Of a stretch of 64,000 bases of DNA, positions 1-13,201 are shown in pieces. A model generated the notes under the pieces. The model searched no databases and was not told the origin of the DNA. It saw nothing but the letters and a program-made list of their open reading frames with translations. Origin of the DNA: Polytrichum commune (Eukaryota; Streptophyta; Polytrichopsida; Polytrichales; Polytrichaceae); assembly GCA_950295325.1 (NCBI GenBank), contig OX485804.1:53258001-53322000 (forward strand), in the 5' to 3' direction. Both the position numbers and the translations under genes were made by a program. The first letter of the stretch is position 1; every line of letters starts with the position of its first letter.

Positions 1-104
1 GTGCATGTTTGTTGATTCCTTAACTAAATCCACGGGTGCCTCCAATCGTGTTCATTGTTGAGTGTGGAGTGGTTAATTAGATTTGAAAATGTAGTTTAAT
101 CAAT

Positions 105-195
105 TTTAGGTATTTAACTTTATGATGTGTGTTCTTTGATCCTCGCCAAACCACACACCAATCAAATATAGGGGTCCAATTTAAGGAAAGTAATT
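105..195 (-). repeat. Fragment of repeat family R
   Basis: On the minus strand this stretch reads like parts of 14.10-14.18, 37.74-37.81 and 59.11-59.17 kb. The shared core is TTGGACMCCTATATTTGA followed by TGGTG, TGG and GAGGATC-like blocks. It is a short piece of a dispersed repeat. Translated, it gives LNWTPIFDW, which also appears at 37.7 kb, but the reading frame is not kept downstream, so this is a DNA-level repeat. Confidence 0.4.
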
Positions 196-2573
196 GAATA
201 ACACCCACGTACATTGAGGGTATTGAGGAGAACTTAAAATTTGATACCCGACGGGTCACGGTACTAGAAGTACCCATTACATGTCCAAGGACATGAGGTA
301 TGTGGATATTGTTTGGTTTTGTATTTCATGTTTCTCTCCTACCAATCACATTTACACACATAAACATGTGTAGCATATGCAATATCCCTTTTGTGCACCC
401 ACGTGAGTAGTAACTATCAATATTGTGAGCAGCCCATGGGTGAGGCAACACATTAGATTATAGAAGAAAACTCGTCCATTATGTTACAACTGATGATTAA
501 AAAAAAATGCATACATGAATCATCATGGTTGATTTCTAGAAACATTTGGCTGCCAATTCTCCAAACACCACGACTAAAGTGATTTATTGAGGTCCTAAGT
601 GTGTTTCTTAACACCAAAATAATAACATATATTGTTGGGGTTTATAGATTCAAGTTTTTGGATGTGGACTTGCTATTTTTTCCTTAATGTTTGGAAGTTT
701 TGAGATTATGGCATTGCAAAGCATTTAAAAAAAAATCTATTGAAAGTGGAATGAGATGAAGCTTGTCACGTGAGATAGGTTTAGTTATTACCTTCAATTG
801 CAAAATGTCAAAAAAATAAATAAAAAATCTAGACTCCTCTACGTAATGCCTCACTCAACTTGTATTTCTTTCTAGCCCCAAAACTTCATAAAATATTGCC
901 TCCTTGTCATATATTCCCATCTTTTGCCATGTAGACAGGTTCAATGAATCTTTGAATACCCAAACCTACAATGGGATTATATGGGGAATAGTCTCGTCCG
1001 ATAAGCAACTGCAAATCATAAAAATTAATCTTCCAAATTCCATGATTTGAGCTAAGATGCATAGATTATAAGAGGCTAAAGTGAAAGTTATTTTTTCTCT
1101 TGATACGTTCACACATGCCCTCTCAATTGTGGTAATGACAAAACCTTCAATGATTAACATGTTTGTAGCCATGAGGGAGAGGGGGTTTCATTTTAGATTC
1201 ACTCAATAACAATGCATTTGAGCAATCTTACTAACTCCAATCTAATGTTACAATGACATGTAGTATCACCGATGAACGGGGAGAACTAGCTACTAGTCAC
1301 GGATCAACTGGTTCATTTCCCCAAATTATTGGTTCAAGATGAAAATTCTAGGGAATAAACCAAACCATGTTTTGAAATTTTTGGTATTTTGAGTAAAAAT
1401 ACAAAGAATAACCGAGGCAATTCAATGAGTAATCAGTTGACAATAAAGACTTAAGGATAGTGACTAAGTTGGTTTGAATTTCTTCAACACTAGAGAGATT
1501 ATTACATTGGTGATGATTCCCACAACCTTGAATCAAGCTTTGTGACATCTAAGTAAACTCATCCATTAGAGATAAAAGGGTTCCTTTTTTTTTGTCTGAA
1601 GCAAAAACAAAAAACCTTAGTAGGCAAATTGAGGGCATATACACACCAATTCAAGCACTTTAGAGTGATTTAGAGGTATTTGTTGCTATTTTGAGAATCA
1701 AGTCACTTGTAATATATATGCAAGTTGATTACATAAATGGCTCGATGCACTTTCACCTTTCCATTGGATGAGTTTAGATGTACCAATAGCTCTAGCCACC
1801 AATCTGTAAGGGGAGAGAGGGAATTATCATATACAAATGTACCTCTCATTCATCTAACATCAAAGCCTTGGAATAGTATGCAACCGTGAATGTAAGTATG
1901 TTAAGTTTGTTTGAGACCGCAAATAAGCTACGAAGACTATGAAGTCCAATCCAAGTTATTTGAAGACCAATTGTCCACAAACCTATAGGTACTCGTGCTT
2001 TTATGTTGGGTGATGAATGGTATGCTCGTGTGTGATAATTCACTCCAACTTGTGATTCATGGCATCTACGTAAACTCATCCACATGGCTGAAGAGGCTCC
2101 AATAAACAATCTCTACAAGATTGATGGTTGATTCATTTCGATTTGACTCCACTAGCCTAACTCGGGAGTCTCTGACTCTATTTTCCAGAGTCAAATCCTC
2201 TACAAATATAGTATAATTCATTACGTTTTCACCTTCGCAATGGATGAGTTTACGTAGACACCACGAATCCTAGCCATTCTCTCTCTCTCCCTCCCTCCCT
2301 CCCCCGAAAGGCATATATGTATGAGTGGTAAAAATGACTTTATGGAGGACAACCGAAGGACAAGATTTTCATCCGTTGGAACACAACGTGGGACGAGTGG
2401 TGGTCGTGAGATGGTTGGCCATATTATTACCCTTCCACCATGATGGAAATTTGACAATGAAAGGCAAATGGTTGAGTACATTCAAACACAAATTGAGTGA
2501 CGATTGTACTTACTAGACAACTTTCGAAAAAGTATACATGCATCCAATTTCCACTTGCGTAACATTATTAAGC
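196..2573. other. No gene or element recognised
   Basis: AT-rich sequence with open frames of at most 87 codons, mostly on the minus strand and with no recognisable family. A pyrimidine run (CT then CCCT units) lies at about 2279-2306. No paired terminal repeats were found by eye. Confidence 0.4.
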
Positions 2574-2722
2574 AGCGTGCGTTCGTTCATTCACGGGGAC
2601 CTTGAGAATATAACCATGACATATCATAGTCAGTACACATTGAGACTGAATTTACACTAGTTACGACATCCATGGTTATACTCTCGGGACCCACACAAAC
2701 GAACAAACGACACAAACACACG
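2574..2722. mobile_element. Fold-back MITE-like element
   Basis: Two imperfect inverted arms of about 45 bases face each other. The left arm (about 2574-2620) contains GTTCGTTCATTCACGGGGAC and then ATAACCATG. The right arm (about 2668-2722) is its reverse complement, with CATGGTTAT and then GGGACCCACACAAACGAAC. The spacer is under 50 bases. Size and shape fit a small non-autonomous DNA element. The target duplication is not clear. Confidence 0.5.
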
Positions 2723-4970
2723 TTGTTTTAATCATGTTATGTGAGAAGAAAACAAACGGGAGAAGCGACTAAATAGCATTGGAGTTAAAAACGTCACCTA
2801 CCTCACCCTCCCCTCCCCTACTTTAACCCCTCTTTCCGTTCCACTTTTTTATTAGGTTGTTGTGTGTCAATTATTATGGCCATTCGAGCCCCTCGCCAAA
2901 AAAACGAGTGTAAAAATGGGGGGTGGTGTTGAAACGTAGACCCCGAATTATGAGCCTCATCATGAGCTTGGCTCCGGAGCTCGCCAATGGGGACTCACAA
3001 TTCCAATTGTCTCTTGAATCAATCCCAAAAGGTTGTGTGCAGAGTGATCATGGAGGCTTGAGTGGCTTGCCCTTTTGAGACACACAATTGGGGGGGGGGG
3101 GGGTATGGTAAAAACGGAACTTACGTTGGGTCGCCAAAATTGTTAACCCTAAAAATGCTCGAGGCTCTAAGCAATTTCAAAGTGTACTATAGACAATAAT
3201 GTGCTTCTCCATAAAAGCGAGCTCTTCTTGAGGCAGAGTTTTTCATAAAGTATAGGTGCACAAATCTATACGGCTAGTGCTTGGAGTGAAGCTTTGCAAT
3301 GGTTTATTTGGGCATGATTAAAAAAAAGTTAAAAAATGAATCGAATGAGCATGATTTAGACGTTTCTTTGTAATGTTTTTGGTTGTGATGTTTTTTATAC
3401 ATAAGAATGATGTGTCGTGAAATGTTACGAGAAAAGAATTGTCTTGTGTATCAGAAATCGTCGTTTGTGTTAACATTTGGTCGTTGTTATTGGTTATTGG
3501 CCACACTCATGCTACACTTCAAAGGTGTGATGTGCCTAGCTTTGACAAGCCATTGAAATAAACATTTGGCTTCACCAAGGTGGGGAGTGGGCTCAACTAA
3601 GCCTCGAGCTTTCACCCTACCCTACTAAAAATGAAGAAGAACCATTGCATCATAGCTACACATTGAACCCCCAACTAGTCGGCAATTGGATTGTCTAGTG
3701 GTTGATTTCCACACATGACCAACGGTCGTAACATGAACTGGTTTAGGGTTTTTTTGTGTGATCATGGTTGGCAGTGTGAGGACTATGAGCAGGAGAAATC
3801 CACGTCACCTTTAAAAAGCCTTGGTCACAAGACATAATGTAAAGTGGACTTAGATCATGACATGATGTCTTCCAAAGGAGATAAAAAAATTAGGTAACCA
3901 AAAACACTTCAAGAGCCTTATTGTGAGTCATCGTAACTTAGTTGTCACTTGGATGGATAGACTGCAAATGAGCAGTATTTCTTGATTCTACTCGGGTGGT
4001 GCTGGCTCGCCTAGGTTGGATGTATTTTGGGTTACCTTCGCAATTGAATTTCTCAATTTGTGCCAAAAAAGAAGAAGAAAATTTGGATCCCAAAAAGGAC
4101 CGTCGACGTTGAGTGCACCCTGAGCATACCGTCAACTCACATGGGTGCCATGATCCTCGACCATGATAAACAAATCAACGACTTCCATAACGAAAACGGC
4201 TAAGTTATTCATATAATGTACAATATATTATTCGAAGTCCCGAATCAACCGAAAAGTTTCGTCCAAAGTGACCATCATGGAGAGGGGTTGAGTGATACGG
4301 GCTTTGGAACAAGGTAGGTGGGCACAATACTTGTGTGGCATCATAAATTGCTAGTAATTTGGTTTGTGTACTAGTGGCCATGGCCGTCGGTTATTCAATA
4401 CTACTATTTACTCATATAATAACCAAATGTGCCCCGTACGTAGGAACCCTAACCCATATCCCTAGCTAATAAGCTAAGTAGGATACTTATACAAGTGAAC
4501 TCCTTGCATAAATGATGAATGGCACCGCTAAGTTAGGTGTCCATTTACAACTGACGGTAGACGATGAATATCTTTCACTTTTTCCACTTGTTTTTATAAA
4601 AAAAAACACTCTTAATAGCATGCATTGTCAGTACTCTACGATGGGGGTCTGCTCACATGCTTCCATTCAAGTCGAGCTCTTCATAAGCTACACAAGTTTA
4701 AGTTAAGTTATCGTATCTTACAACATGGCCCGTTCGCAGGGCAAGTAGTGATGTTTCCAACATCCCCCGCAAACTAGGCTTAAATTAATAGCAACTTGTG
4801 GCGAACTCTTGTGTGGAGGATCTCCGCACATGTGAACTTAATATTAACTTAGTTTCTCACCTAACACATGTCCGAGACACGATGTGGTCGAGGGAAATTT
4901 TGTATATAGTTTTTGTGTAGTCGTGAATATTGTTGCTTGGAATAAGCGAGTGTTTCTTGAGTGTAAGTTA
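2723..4970. other. No gene or element recognised; G14 tract
   Basis: No open frame above about 65 codons has coding character. A run of 14 G lies at 3090-3103. No terminal inverted repeats or SINE boxes were seen. Confidence 0.4.
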
Positions 4971-5471
4971 GGGCCACTTCGCACACGAGCGAAGAGCCGT
5001 GACCATGAAACCGTGAGAGCCCGAAAGAAAGTGTCCCGAGGCCGTCCCAACACACCTCCATACTCATGTAGTGTGGTCACGGACCTTCGAGTGTAGTGTG
5101 AAGTCATATGTGACGGGGCCCTCAACCAAATGCTATTTCAATGAATTTCTATTCATGCAGGTTCCTCGCACATGATGAAATGATATAACCAACGGTTGTG
5201 ATCGTTTGGAGTGCCATGGTCTACTGGTTTTGTGTTAGGCCTACCTCCAAGAGGTGGTTTTGGGAAAAAAATCCAAGTGACCATAAAACGTGATCCATTT
5301 GATGCCATGTGGGAATGCCATGTAGACTTTACATCCATCTTGCATTCACATGCTCCGTTGGTCCCTCAAGTGTAGTGTGAAGCGAACTTGGACCGGCTCT
5401 GCCTTTTCCACCAATGAGAGTGCTTGAAGTGTAATGGTCACGGGCTCTAAGTCTTATGTGTGAAGTGGCCC
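4971..5471 (+). mobile_element. T1 Tourist-like MITE, copy 1
   Basis: About 501 bp. It starts GGGCCACTTCGCACACGAG and ends with the reverse complement form TGTGTGAAGTGGCCC, flanked on both sides by TTA. TTA/TAA duplications with ends starting GGGCC are typical of PIF/Harbinger (Tourist) elements. Open frames inside it recur in the other T1 copies only because the DNA is repeated; it encodes no transposase. An M2 element begins six bases to its right. Confidence 0.75.
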
Positions 5472-5477
5472 TTAGTA

Positions 5478-6604
5478 AGGTTGAGGGTGATAAAACCAAC
5501 ACCCAACTCGAAACTAACACATGTAAACACCTCCCAATCGCCAACACTCTACTACCTTGAACCGTTTTCTATGATGTAGGAGTGCCCGGGCTTACAGATT
5601 GACAATTTAAGGTGCCATGAGTGGCGCCACCTCATACCGGCTTCCACTACCTCCATGTAGGGTTCAAGGTGTGTTTAGGGTGGCTTATCGGTCTAGAGTG
5701 GTAACATGCTCCACTCTATCTTAGGTCGGTTCAAGGTGTCTTTAGAGCAGCTTATCGGTGCATGTTCTAGTCATTTTATTCACAAAGCCAAGGAAAGGGG
5801 GTCGGTTCTAGGCATAGAGGTCGGTACCTGGGGTGCAAGGTGACATGTTTGCACCCGAACTGGGTGGGATCATGGAGGTAGTTGTGTGGCTTTGCACACT
5901 ATTACTAGTTGGGCTTTCATCTAGCTTGGGTCTAGTACCCAACTATGTTGTGTTGGCTCTAGGCAATGAAGGTGTGGGTCCTCATCATATGCAAGGTCGT
6001 CATACACAAGGCAAGAGGTTTGGTTTAAGGAAGCTACACTATATATACCAATTAGTGAGGTTGGAAATTTAGTGAAGGTGATACTAAATTCCTTTACGCT
6101 ATGAATTAGTGCCACCAAAAGATCTAGGAAGCATTGTTCATCTCCTCACTTGACATGAAAGCACCGACATTTGGCACAATTTATTGAAGTATCGGAACTT
6201 GACAATAATCACCAAAAGTATCTGCAGTTGGCACAATTCATTGAAAAGCATGTGGCACACACTAAACACAAGCACACGCTAATTTTCTTGAAATACATGG
6301 TAAATGAGCCTAGAATATACTGTAGTCATGAATTTAGTGTCACTCAGTAGCAACTTCAACCCTCGATAACTTCAACATTTAGCTAGATTGTGTGTGTGAC
6401 TTCAATTAGTACCACCCTCACTACTTCATATATTTAGTGTAGCGATTTTGACTTTAAAGTTTCATAAAATATTCATTTGAGACTAATTTTATTTCTTTAT
6501 ACCCATGTTTAGCGCAAAGGCTAATATGAATTATTTCTCATATCAACCACATAGCTAAATATATGAGCAGTGGCTTAAAGTGTTGGTTTAAGCAGCCTCT
6601 ACCT
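5478..6604 (+). mobile_element. M2 element, copy 1, interrupted
   Basis: The left end AGGTTGAGGGTGATAAAACC and right end GGTTTAAGCAGCCTCTACCT form a terminal inverted repeat. A TA precedes the left end; the right flank is TG, probably a mutated TA. The interior matches the 57.96 and 61.67 kb copies, including the segment around 'tctagtacccaactatg'. Without the insertion at 6037-6439 it is about 720 bp, close to the 691 and 697 bp of the other copies. No coding capacity seen. Confidence 0.7.
6037..6439. mobile_element. TA-target MITE nested in M2
   Basis: About 403 bp, starting CACTATATATACC and ending ATTTAGTG, with TA on each side. The homologous site in the intact M2 copy at about 58.47 kb reads 'aagctaatagttttgac' with no insert, so the boundary is supported by an empty site. 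The inside holds repeated 'ttggcacaattyattgaa' units (near 6172 and 6223). Confidence 0.6.
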
Positions 6605-6611
6605 TGTGTAG

Positions 6612-6630
6612 GAGCAGCAGCAGCAGCAGC
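6612..6630. repeat. (CAG)6 microsatellite
   Basis: Six consecutive AGC/CAG units just right of the M2 end. Confidence 0.9.
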
Positions 6631-6796
6631 ATCAACCCTCCACATGATTTATTGGGGACTAAAATGGTCATGCAACACAAATGGATAATTCCCCGAACAC
6701 AATAATGTAGGTTCATTTGCATTTATGTTGTCTAGTATGAGTGGCCAAGAATAAGGAGTTGTTTATTAGGACACTTCCATCAAATAAGTTACTTAA

Positions 6797-7295
6797 GGGC
6801 CACTTCACACACGAGACTGAGAGCCCGTGACCATTACACTTCAAGCACTCTCATTGGTGGAAAAGGCGGAGCCGGTCCAAGTTCGTGTCACACTATGCTC
6901 GAGGGACCAACGGAGTATGTGAGTGCAAGATGGATGTAAAGTCTACATGGATTCCTACATGGCATGGAATGGATCGTGTTTCATGGTCACTTGCACTATT
7001 TTTAAAAACCACCTCTTGGAGGTAGGCCTAACACAGACTTGGGAGACCATGGCACTATGAACGCTCACAACCGTTGATTTATTATATCTTATCATGTATG
7101 AGGACCCACATGAATAGAAATTCATTGAAATAACATTTGGTTGAGGGCACGGTCACATATGATTTCACACTACACTTGAGGGTCCGTGACCACACTACAT
7201 GATTTTGGAGGTGTCTTGGGACGGTTGTTGGATGCTTTCTTTTGGGCTCTCACAATTTCATGGTCATGGCTCTTGGCTCGTGTGTGAATTGGTCC
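6797..7295 (-). mobile_element. T1 Tourist-like MITE, copy 2
   Basis: About 499 bp, opposite orientation to copy 1. It begins GGGCCACTTCACACACGAG and ends GTGTGTGAATTGGTCC, with one mutated base in the terminal GGCCC. TAA flanks both sides. Size and interior match copy 1. Confidence 0.75.
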
Positions 7296-10200
7296 TAAGT
7301 TCACGTAACTTTTTGGAGTCAATGCTATCCAACCTTCAATAATTTACCCTCAAAAGCATGAGGGGTGAAACCGTGAAGCATTATTTAAGGTTTGTTATGA
7401 AGAAAGCCCATGGGATGGACTCTTCGTTGGAAACCTAAATGAAGTGCATGTGTAAGTATGAGCTTAAAACCCCTTGTATATAAGAAGTTTATAGATTAAA
7501 AAAATTTATACATGAAAAATGTGCCGATGTATTTATACCAAGCTTTTTAATTGAATGTGATAAATACCTCCACTACATACACACAATATAAATCACAAAA
7601 TACACAATCCTTTATGACATGGATAAAACCCCATGGAGAATGGATAGGGTAGTTAGTGGTGACCATTACCATATGACAACAATGCATGAAAACATACAAA
7701 TTAAATGAAACTAGCACATTTATTGTCAATTTTTTTTCTCTAAACTATAGGACCTATTTTGTACATCTACTTTCACTCCAAAATTTATGATAGCCTTTAT
7801 GAATGTATGCATCTTAAAAACAATACCTCTTCCTTATGTATACTATGTATGTTGATGCCTCAAATAATACCCTTTTCTACACTCACATTGGTTCATATGT
7901 GGTATGTAGAGTCCTCACCCCCTCCACCAGGGAATTAAGTTTTCCAAGGGTTTCTTACGAATGATCTCAAAAGAAAAGTTGTATAGAAACTTCAAAGGAC
8001 CATCCATATAATAATAATTAAAAATAATTAAAAAAATATTATTTTTTACTCCTATGATGCATGCAAAAGTGAGAACGTGTGAAGATGATGTGAAGACGAG
8101 CAATTAAATCATCTTGAAGTGATAAAACTGTCAAAATAGCACTTGTGCTACACTTCATGAGGTACATTGGAAAATTGTGCACATAATTTCATGATCAAGG
8201 TTCGAAGATGATAAACATGAATTTCCAATAGCTACATTAACCCTAGGAGATGGACTCTTCATATCACATACGAACTAACGTGAGTGCAAGAAGGGGTTTC
8301 TTTTGAGACATTAGTGTACATAGAATACATAAGGGAGATGTATTGTTTTTCTCTAGTGTGAAGATAAAAAAAAAATATTAAGAAATTTGAACTAAGGGTA
8401 GATGTACAAAAGATGGCCCTAAGCTTTACCAAAAAAAACTTGATAATAGATGTGTTAGTTTCATTCAATTCTTGTTTCATTCATTGTCATCTGGTAATAG
8501 TCCTCGATGACAACCCTGTCCATTATTGTTGGGGTTTGTATTGTGAGTTCTAGGTGTTTACAAATTAGAGGTACTTGGAGTGCTCATGGGCTCCATTTAG
8601 TTAACTTATCCATATTGTGCTTATGTCTTTATTAGTTTGATGTAATTGTTGAGTTACATGCTATATGGATGAAAAAATGTTCAATGATTTCTCATTGGAA
8701 AATGAAAGTGGATTTCATATATGAGAAAGGCATATTTAGTTCATGATTCATATCTTGTATATGAAAAGCTTAGTATAAATACATGAGCCCATTTTGTAGC
8801 TTGTAGTTACACATTTGTTTTATTCTATAAACTTCTCGTATATAAGTGGTTTGATTTCATAATGACCCACACACATCATTTAGGTTTCTAGTGAAGAGTC
8901 CACCCTCTAGGACATTAATGAAAACTAATTGCTAAGAAATACACATTTCTTTAGCAAGATCTACTCATTTTAAATCAAGAGTCCCATTTTGGGACTTTGC
9001 CGTTAAAGGTCAGTCCACACATATCATCGCCAATCCAATTGTATGGAAGGAAATCATCAATTTAGTGCTAACAAAATCAAAAACTCATAAGAACTTCACG
9101 GGATTTTATGTACATGTCCTTGAGCTATATTGTACCTTACATTGTATGAGAAAATACTAAGTAATCCGGAATGAGGTCACTTATTGTATGGCTAAGTGTT
9201 GTTCTTGTTAAATTGGGGCCCCACAACGGGGCGGCTAATTAGTATTATTTTGTGGTATACAAGTGCATTAAGAGGGTATTTATTTGTGGGTATTATGTAT
9301 GTGGTCTTGATTTGCATGCATCCTTACGTTATAAAATAAGGTCACGTTTTGTTAACTTTTAGGGACCTTTTTGAATCCCACGTGATAGATATAGCTTGAT
9401 TTCCAAAATGTTGAACCATGGACTTCTATCTAAGTAAACCTAGGCATGGGCTGAAACTGTGGACTTTTTGATTACCTCGATTTTATGGGCAGATCCGCCA
9501 ATACATTTCCAATATGCCTCAACTTTGTGAGAGACACATGATTCCTTGATGACTACTTCATTGTTATGCTAATATACTATGATGGCAAGATTCAGATCCA
9601 CGTTTTTTTAATGTTGATTCTATATAATTTCATATTAAATAATGTACACTCACCCAAAACAACGTTTGTAATATTATCATGATCAATCATGCATGCATAT
9701 TTTATCAGAGGCTTCTTTAATAGAATTCAACAAGTTATAATTTTGGACTATGACTTAGTCTAGTTTCACTCAACTATCACTTGAAATGAGCACCTTAAGA
9801 CGCCACTTAAGGGAATGGTGAACAATATCATCCACGAATCTAGGTACCTTGCCCTAGCACGAAATTTATTGGATCGGTCACTTTGGCCATGGACTCGAGA
9901 GGGGAAAGGAGACTTACATTACAACAATGATGAAATTTCAATTTCGAAAAGCATATAAATTGGGCAGCCACGAAACACATGAACTCCATTAATTGGAGTT
10001 TCATGATGCTCGAGCTTTTGAACCAATCCCGAAATTCCGTCTTCATCCCTAACCACACGAAAGTGGTCCCGGAGGTTGGCAAGTTAACATAAATTGGCCA
10101 TCATCGCCATCATAGCGCTAGTGCAAAGAATTTCACTCATTGATGAACACCAAGAGGAATTTGAACCCCCCCCCCCCTCCCTTTCCCCTTTCCCTAACTT

Positions 10201-10664
10201 AGCCTTATTCACACACGGCACATTTTCTTGTACCACTTGGGATGAGGGAATCTATGGCTCAAATCAAATGCTATTTTGGCTCTTCCATCGAAGACCGAGC
10301 ATTAGCCAATGTGGGATTGATTGGCAATTGCTTCTCATAATGCACGGAGGATGCGAGCATATTCACATCCATTCCATCATGAAAGTCCTTTGATTGTGTC
10401 AACGTGGGTCTTTGGGAGGTCGTGCTTTTACACTAGATTTAGTTGCTTGAGTGCATCATTTAGCAACCTAAAAAGTAAGTAGCTTGTCAAGGTATGTGGG
10501 CCTTATAGAGTCCACCTTCTTGGTTGAATGCTCATATTTTTTAGGTGGTAGTATATAGCAAAGCTTTTAGTCAAGAACGGGAACCGAAAAAAAGAACACG
10601 TGTTATTGTGCGGTTGGAGTATGTGCTCAAAGTGTACATGTATCAATGGGAGGGTTTACTTAAT
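7296..10664. other. No gene recognised; C12 tract
   Basis: AT-rich. Open frames reach 60-80 codons on the minus strand (for example 8259-8480 and 9840-10082) and 99 codons on the plus strand (10094-10393), none with a recognisable motif. A run of 12 C lies at 10166-10177. No terminal repeats found. Confidence 0.4.
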
Positions 10665-10808
10665 ATTATTCAGATTCGTAATAATGTTTTATAGGACTGA
10701 CAACATTCCACATGATATTCTTGACTATTCTCCACATTTGTACTAACTATGGGAATGTTTTATGGAATATTGTCAGTCCCACATAACATTGTTACGAATC
10801 CGAATAAT
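10665..10808. mobile_element. Fold-back MITE, copy 1
   Basis: The left arm (10665-10710) starts ATTATTCAGATTCGTAATAA. The right arm (10763-10808) is its reverse complement, ending TTACGAATCCGAATAAT. Each arm is about 46 bases with some mismatches and the spacer is about 52 bases. The inner part of the arm (GGACTGACAA and TTGTCAGTCCCACATAACA) also occurs in the palindrome at 25.68 kb, so the two are related. Confidence 0.6.
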
Positions 10809-11612
10809 GTTATGTATTTGATTTTGTCTAAAAAAAAAGGAAAAACTTCCACTTTGATCTCTTACAACTTTTGTATTTTGAATTCAATTTTGAAACTTGA
10901 AATGACGATACGAATGATTCACAATTGCTAATCAACATGATCCGACGACCAATATTGTATGTTGAGTCGTAAGTGCCAACGATAGGGAAAACAACACTCA
11001 CTGGCCAACGATTCTTTATAATGAACTAAAATGCTTAATTAGTGTGGACCGTATTATTGTTAAAGGGTCACTCTACTTGGGAACTTAGCGGGGGCCATGA
11101 AGAACAATGCACACATGTGGTTTGAAGTTTGTTTGTTTTGTTTGTTTGTTTTTGTATGCAAGTGTATGTGTTTTTAACCACATGATCAACACCCATCATC
11201 CCCACTAGATAGTTCAACATTTGAGTGTAGTTGGGACTATTTTCACATATAAACGCAAGTGTATTTACAAAAAAAAATTATCATGTAGGTCCAATATTGT
11301 AACTTATGATGGGTTCATAGGTGAATATGATGCCACCCGGCACCGAGTGAGCCAAGAAAGACAATCAAGTTGTGGATCAATTATGACAACTTCCTAATGA
11401 TATTGGCATCTTCTTCAAGTAGCACAAATATGTCACTATGTATATGTTTCACATGTTTGGAGTATCAAATAGGGAAAGAACAATCTATTTTGTTGGTGTA
11501 GAGAGTGTGTAACCAATGAGCATCTTTGGGTGAATGTTCACAACACCTACCTAGTGGGAAGGAGAATCAAGGAAGGGGGAGGGTGAAAAAGTTAAATTTA
11601 TTGTATAAGCTA
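10809..11612. other. No gene or element recognised
   Basis: AT-rich, no open frame above 60 codons, no repeat detected by eye. Confidence 0.35.
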
Positions 11613-11985
11613 CACTAGAAAGGATATTTAGTGTTTGATTGTATTTAATGTTGTTACGACTCTACCCTGCTCAACATTAATTTCAATTCCTTGACAACTA
11701 CTGTTAGACATAAACGTGTTGTTGCCTTCCTTACTGCCACCTCCCTTCTTGTGAAGCATGGATTTCACTGGACTTGCAATTTAAGGGTTGACGCCCCACC
11801 TTCCTGCTCGTTGATCTCTCTCCTTTTATCATTGCTAATTTTTTTTTCATATCCTTACCTAGCATTAAATTCAAACATGTAACTTGTACATATTACCATT
11901 GTTGATATTTAGTGTTTGACGTTTACGTTGAATGTTACTTACTTTCATAGGGTTATTGATATTAGGGGAATGTGTTCATATTTAG
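11613..11985 (+). mobile_element. M1 MITE, diverged copy
   Basis: Begins TA then CACTAGAAAGGATATTTAGT and shares the interior with the M1 copies at 54998, 57654 and 62999 (ATTTAATGTTGTTACGAC, then CTCAACATTAATTT, then CATAGGGTTATTGATATT). The right end near 11985 (ATATTTAGTAAAT) is worn, and a further CACTAAATATCCT motif follows at about 11995. Longer than the other copies, so probably indel-rich. Confidence 0.6.
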
Positions 11986-12597
11986 TAAATCAAGCACTAA
12001 ATATCCTATGGGCATTATTTCTTGATTTTCCCTTAGGTTGCGTTGGTCAGTTGTGTTATGGTACCTTTTCTTGCAATTGAACCTTCAATTTGTGCAACAA
12101 ATTAATTAATTAATCAAGCCTAGTTAGTGTACACTTACTACAATTGGGTTTTCAAAAAACAAACGTTTAGGTTAAGACGAGGTTAAAACATACTACTATA
12201 TAAGAGTTTCTAGATGTTGCCATAGACTATTGCAGCTACATATCTTGTCATTTGTGGCGTGAAACAAAAAAAAAATGCTCCAAATTATAGCAATGAACTC
12301 CATGAAGGAACACATGTTGTTTTGTTGTTTATAAAAAGTGAATGGCCAGAAAAAATGGCTACAATTTGAAGATTTAGCTCTTATTTCGTGATGATGGGAT
12401 AGAAATAATGCGTATTCAACTATCAATTTTTTTATTTTTTTTGATATTAACATAAGATTGTGTATCTCTCTTAAAAATTGGTGACAAGTTTACCACATTG
12501 TTACGACTAGCCATCATTTGAGTTCCAAGTCTTAATGCATCTTTTGCGAGCATAACAAGACTCGAGTTGTAGGGTATTGGGATGATGCAAAACCGGT

Positions 12598-13188
12598 TGG
12601 TCCGAGATGACCCTAAACTAGCGGGTGATAGTGAAGAGGTATTCATTTTCGAATGTAGTGGTTGGCGGTTCGATTCCCGATGTAAAAGTTTCTCTATACT
12701 TGACGGGAAAAACTAGCTAAATAAGTAGGAAGCCAAGAGCCCACTCGCTGCAAGGTAGGCAACAGAGCCCTACATCGGGCGCCCATACCCATGCCCATGC
12801 CCATACCCACCCATGCCCATGGGTTTTGGGTGGGCATGGGTGCAATATTATTGTTCATGGGCGGGCATGGGTGGCCATGGGTGGGGCACAATTACACAAT
12901 TACACAATTACACAATACACGTTACATAATTTTTTAATACATGGGCGCAATTTGAATAGCATGGGTGGGCATGGGTGGGCACATGTCATGCTATGTGTGG
13001 GCATGGGTGGGCATGGATGGGCATAGGTCGTTGCTGATGGGCATGGTCTGGGTATGGGTGCAATTAGAAAGGAAAATGTTGGGCTTTGGTAGGCAATAAA
13101 CCCCACCTTGCACCAAAAGGATTCTTGAGTAGGGTAGAGCCAACGGGCTCAAATACACGTCTGATTATTCGACGTTAGTCATTGATTT
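12598..13188 (+). mobile_element. SINE-A copy 1, split by a hAT-like MITE
   Basis: tRNA-derived SINE. The body starts TGGTCCGAGATGACCCT. An A-box-like GGTGATAGTG lies near 12623 and an exact B-box consensus GGTTCGATTCC at 12667-12677. The 3' part shares 'ggaagccaagagccca', 'attcttgagtagggt' and 'gacgtta' with three other copies. A 13-bp direct repeat, ATGCAAAACCGGT at 12585-12597 and ATGCAAAACTGGT at 13189-13201 (12 of 13 match), flanks it, showing retroposition. The element at 12763-13088 inserted later. Transcription would need host RNA polymerase III and mobility a LINE partner. Confidence 0.85.
12763..13088. mobile_element. hAT-like MITE inside SINE-A
   Basis: 326 bp between two exact copies of GTAGGCAA (12755-12762 and 13089-13096); the other SINE-A copies have a single such site. 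The ends are CAGAGCCC and GGGCTTTG, imperfect inverted repeats of the CARAGCCC type. An 8-bp duplication with CAG-type ends is the signature of hAT transposons. Much of the inside is a minisatellite of GGGCATGGGT-like units on both strands, with an ACACAATT run between (about 12890-12917). No coding capacity. Confidence 0.8.
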
Positions 13189-13201
13189 ATGCAAAACTGG
13201 T

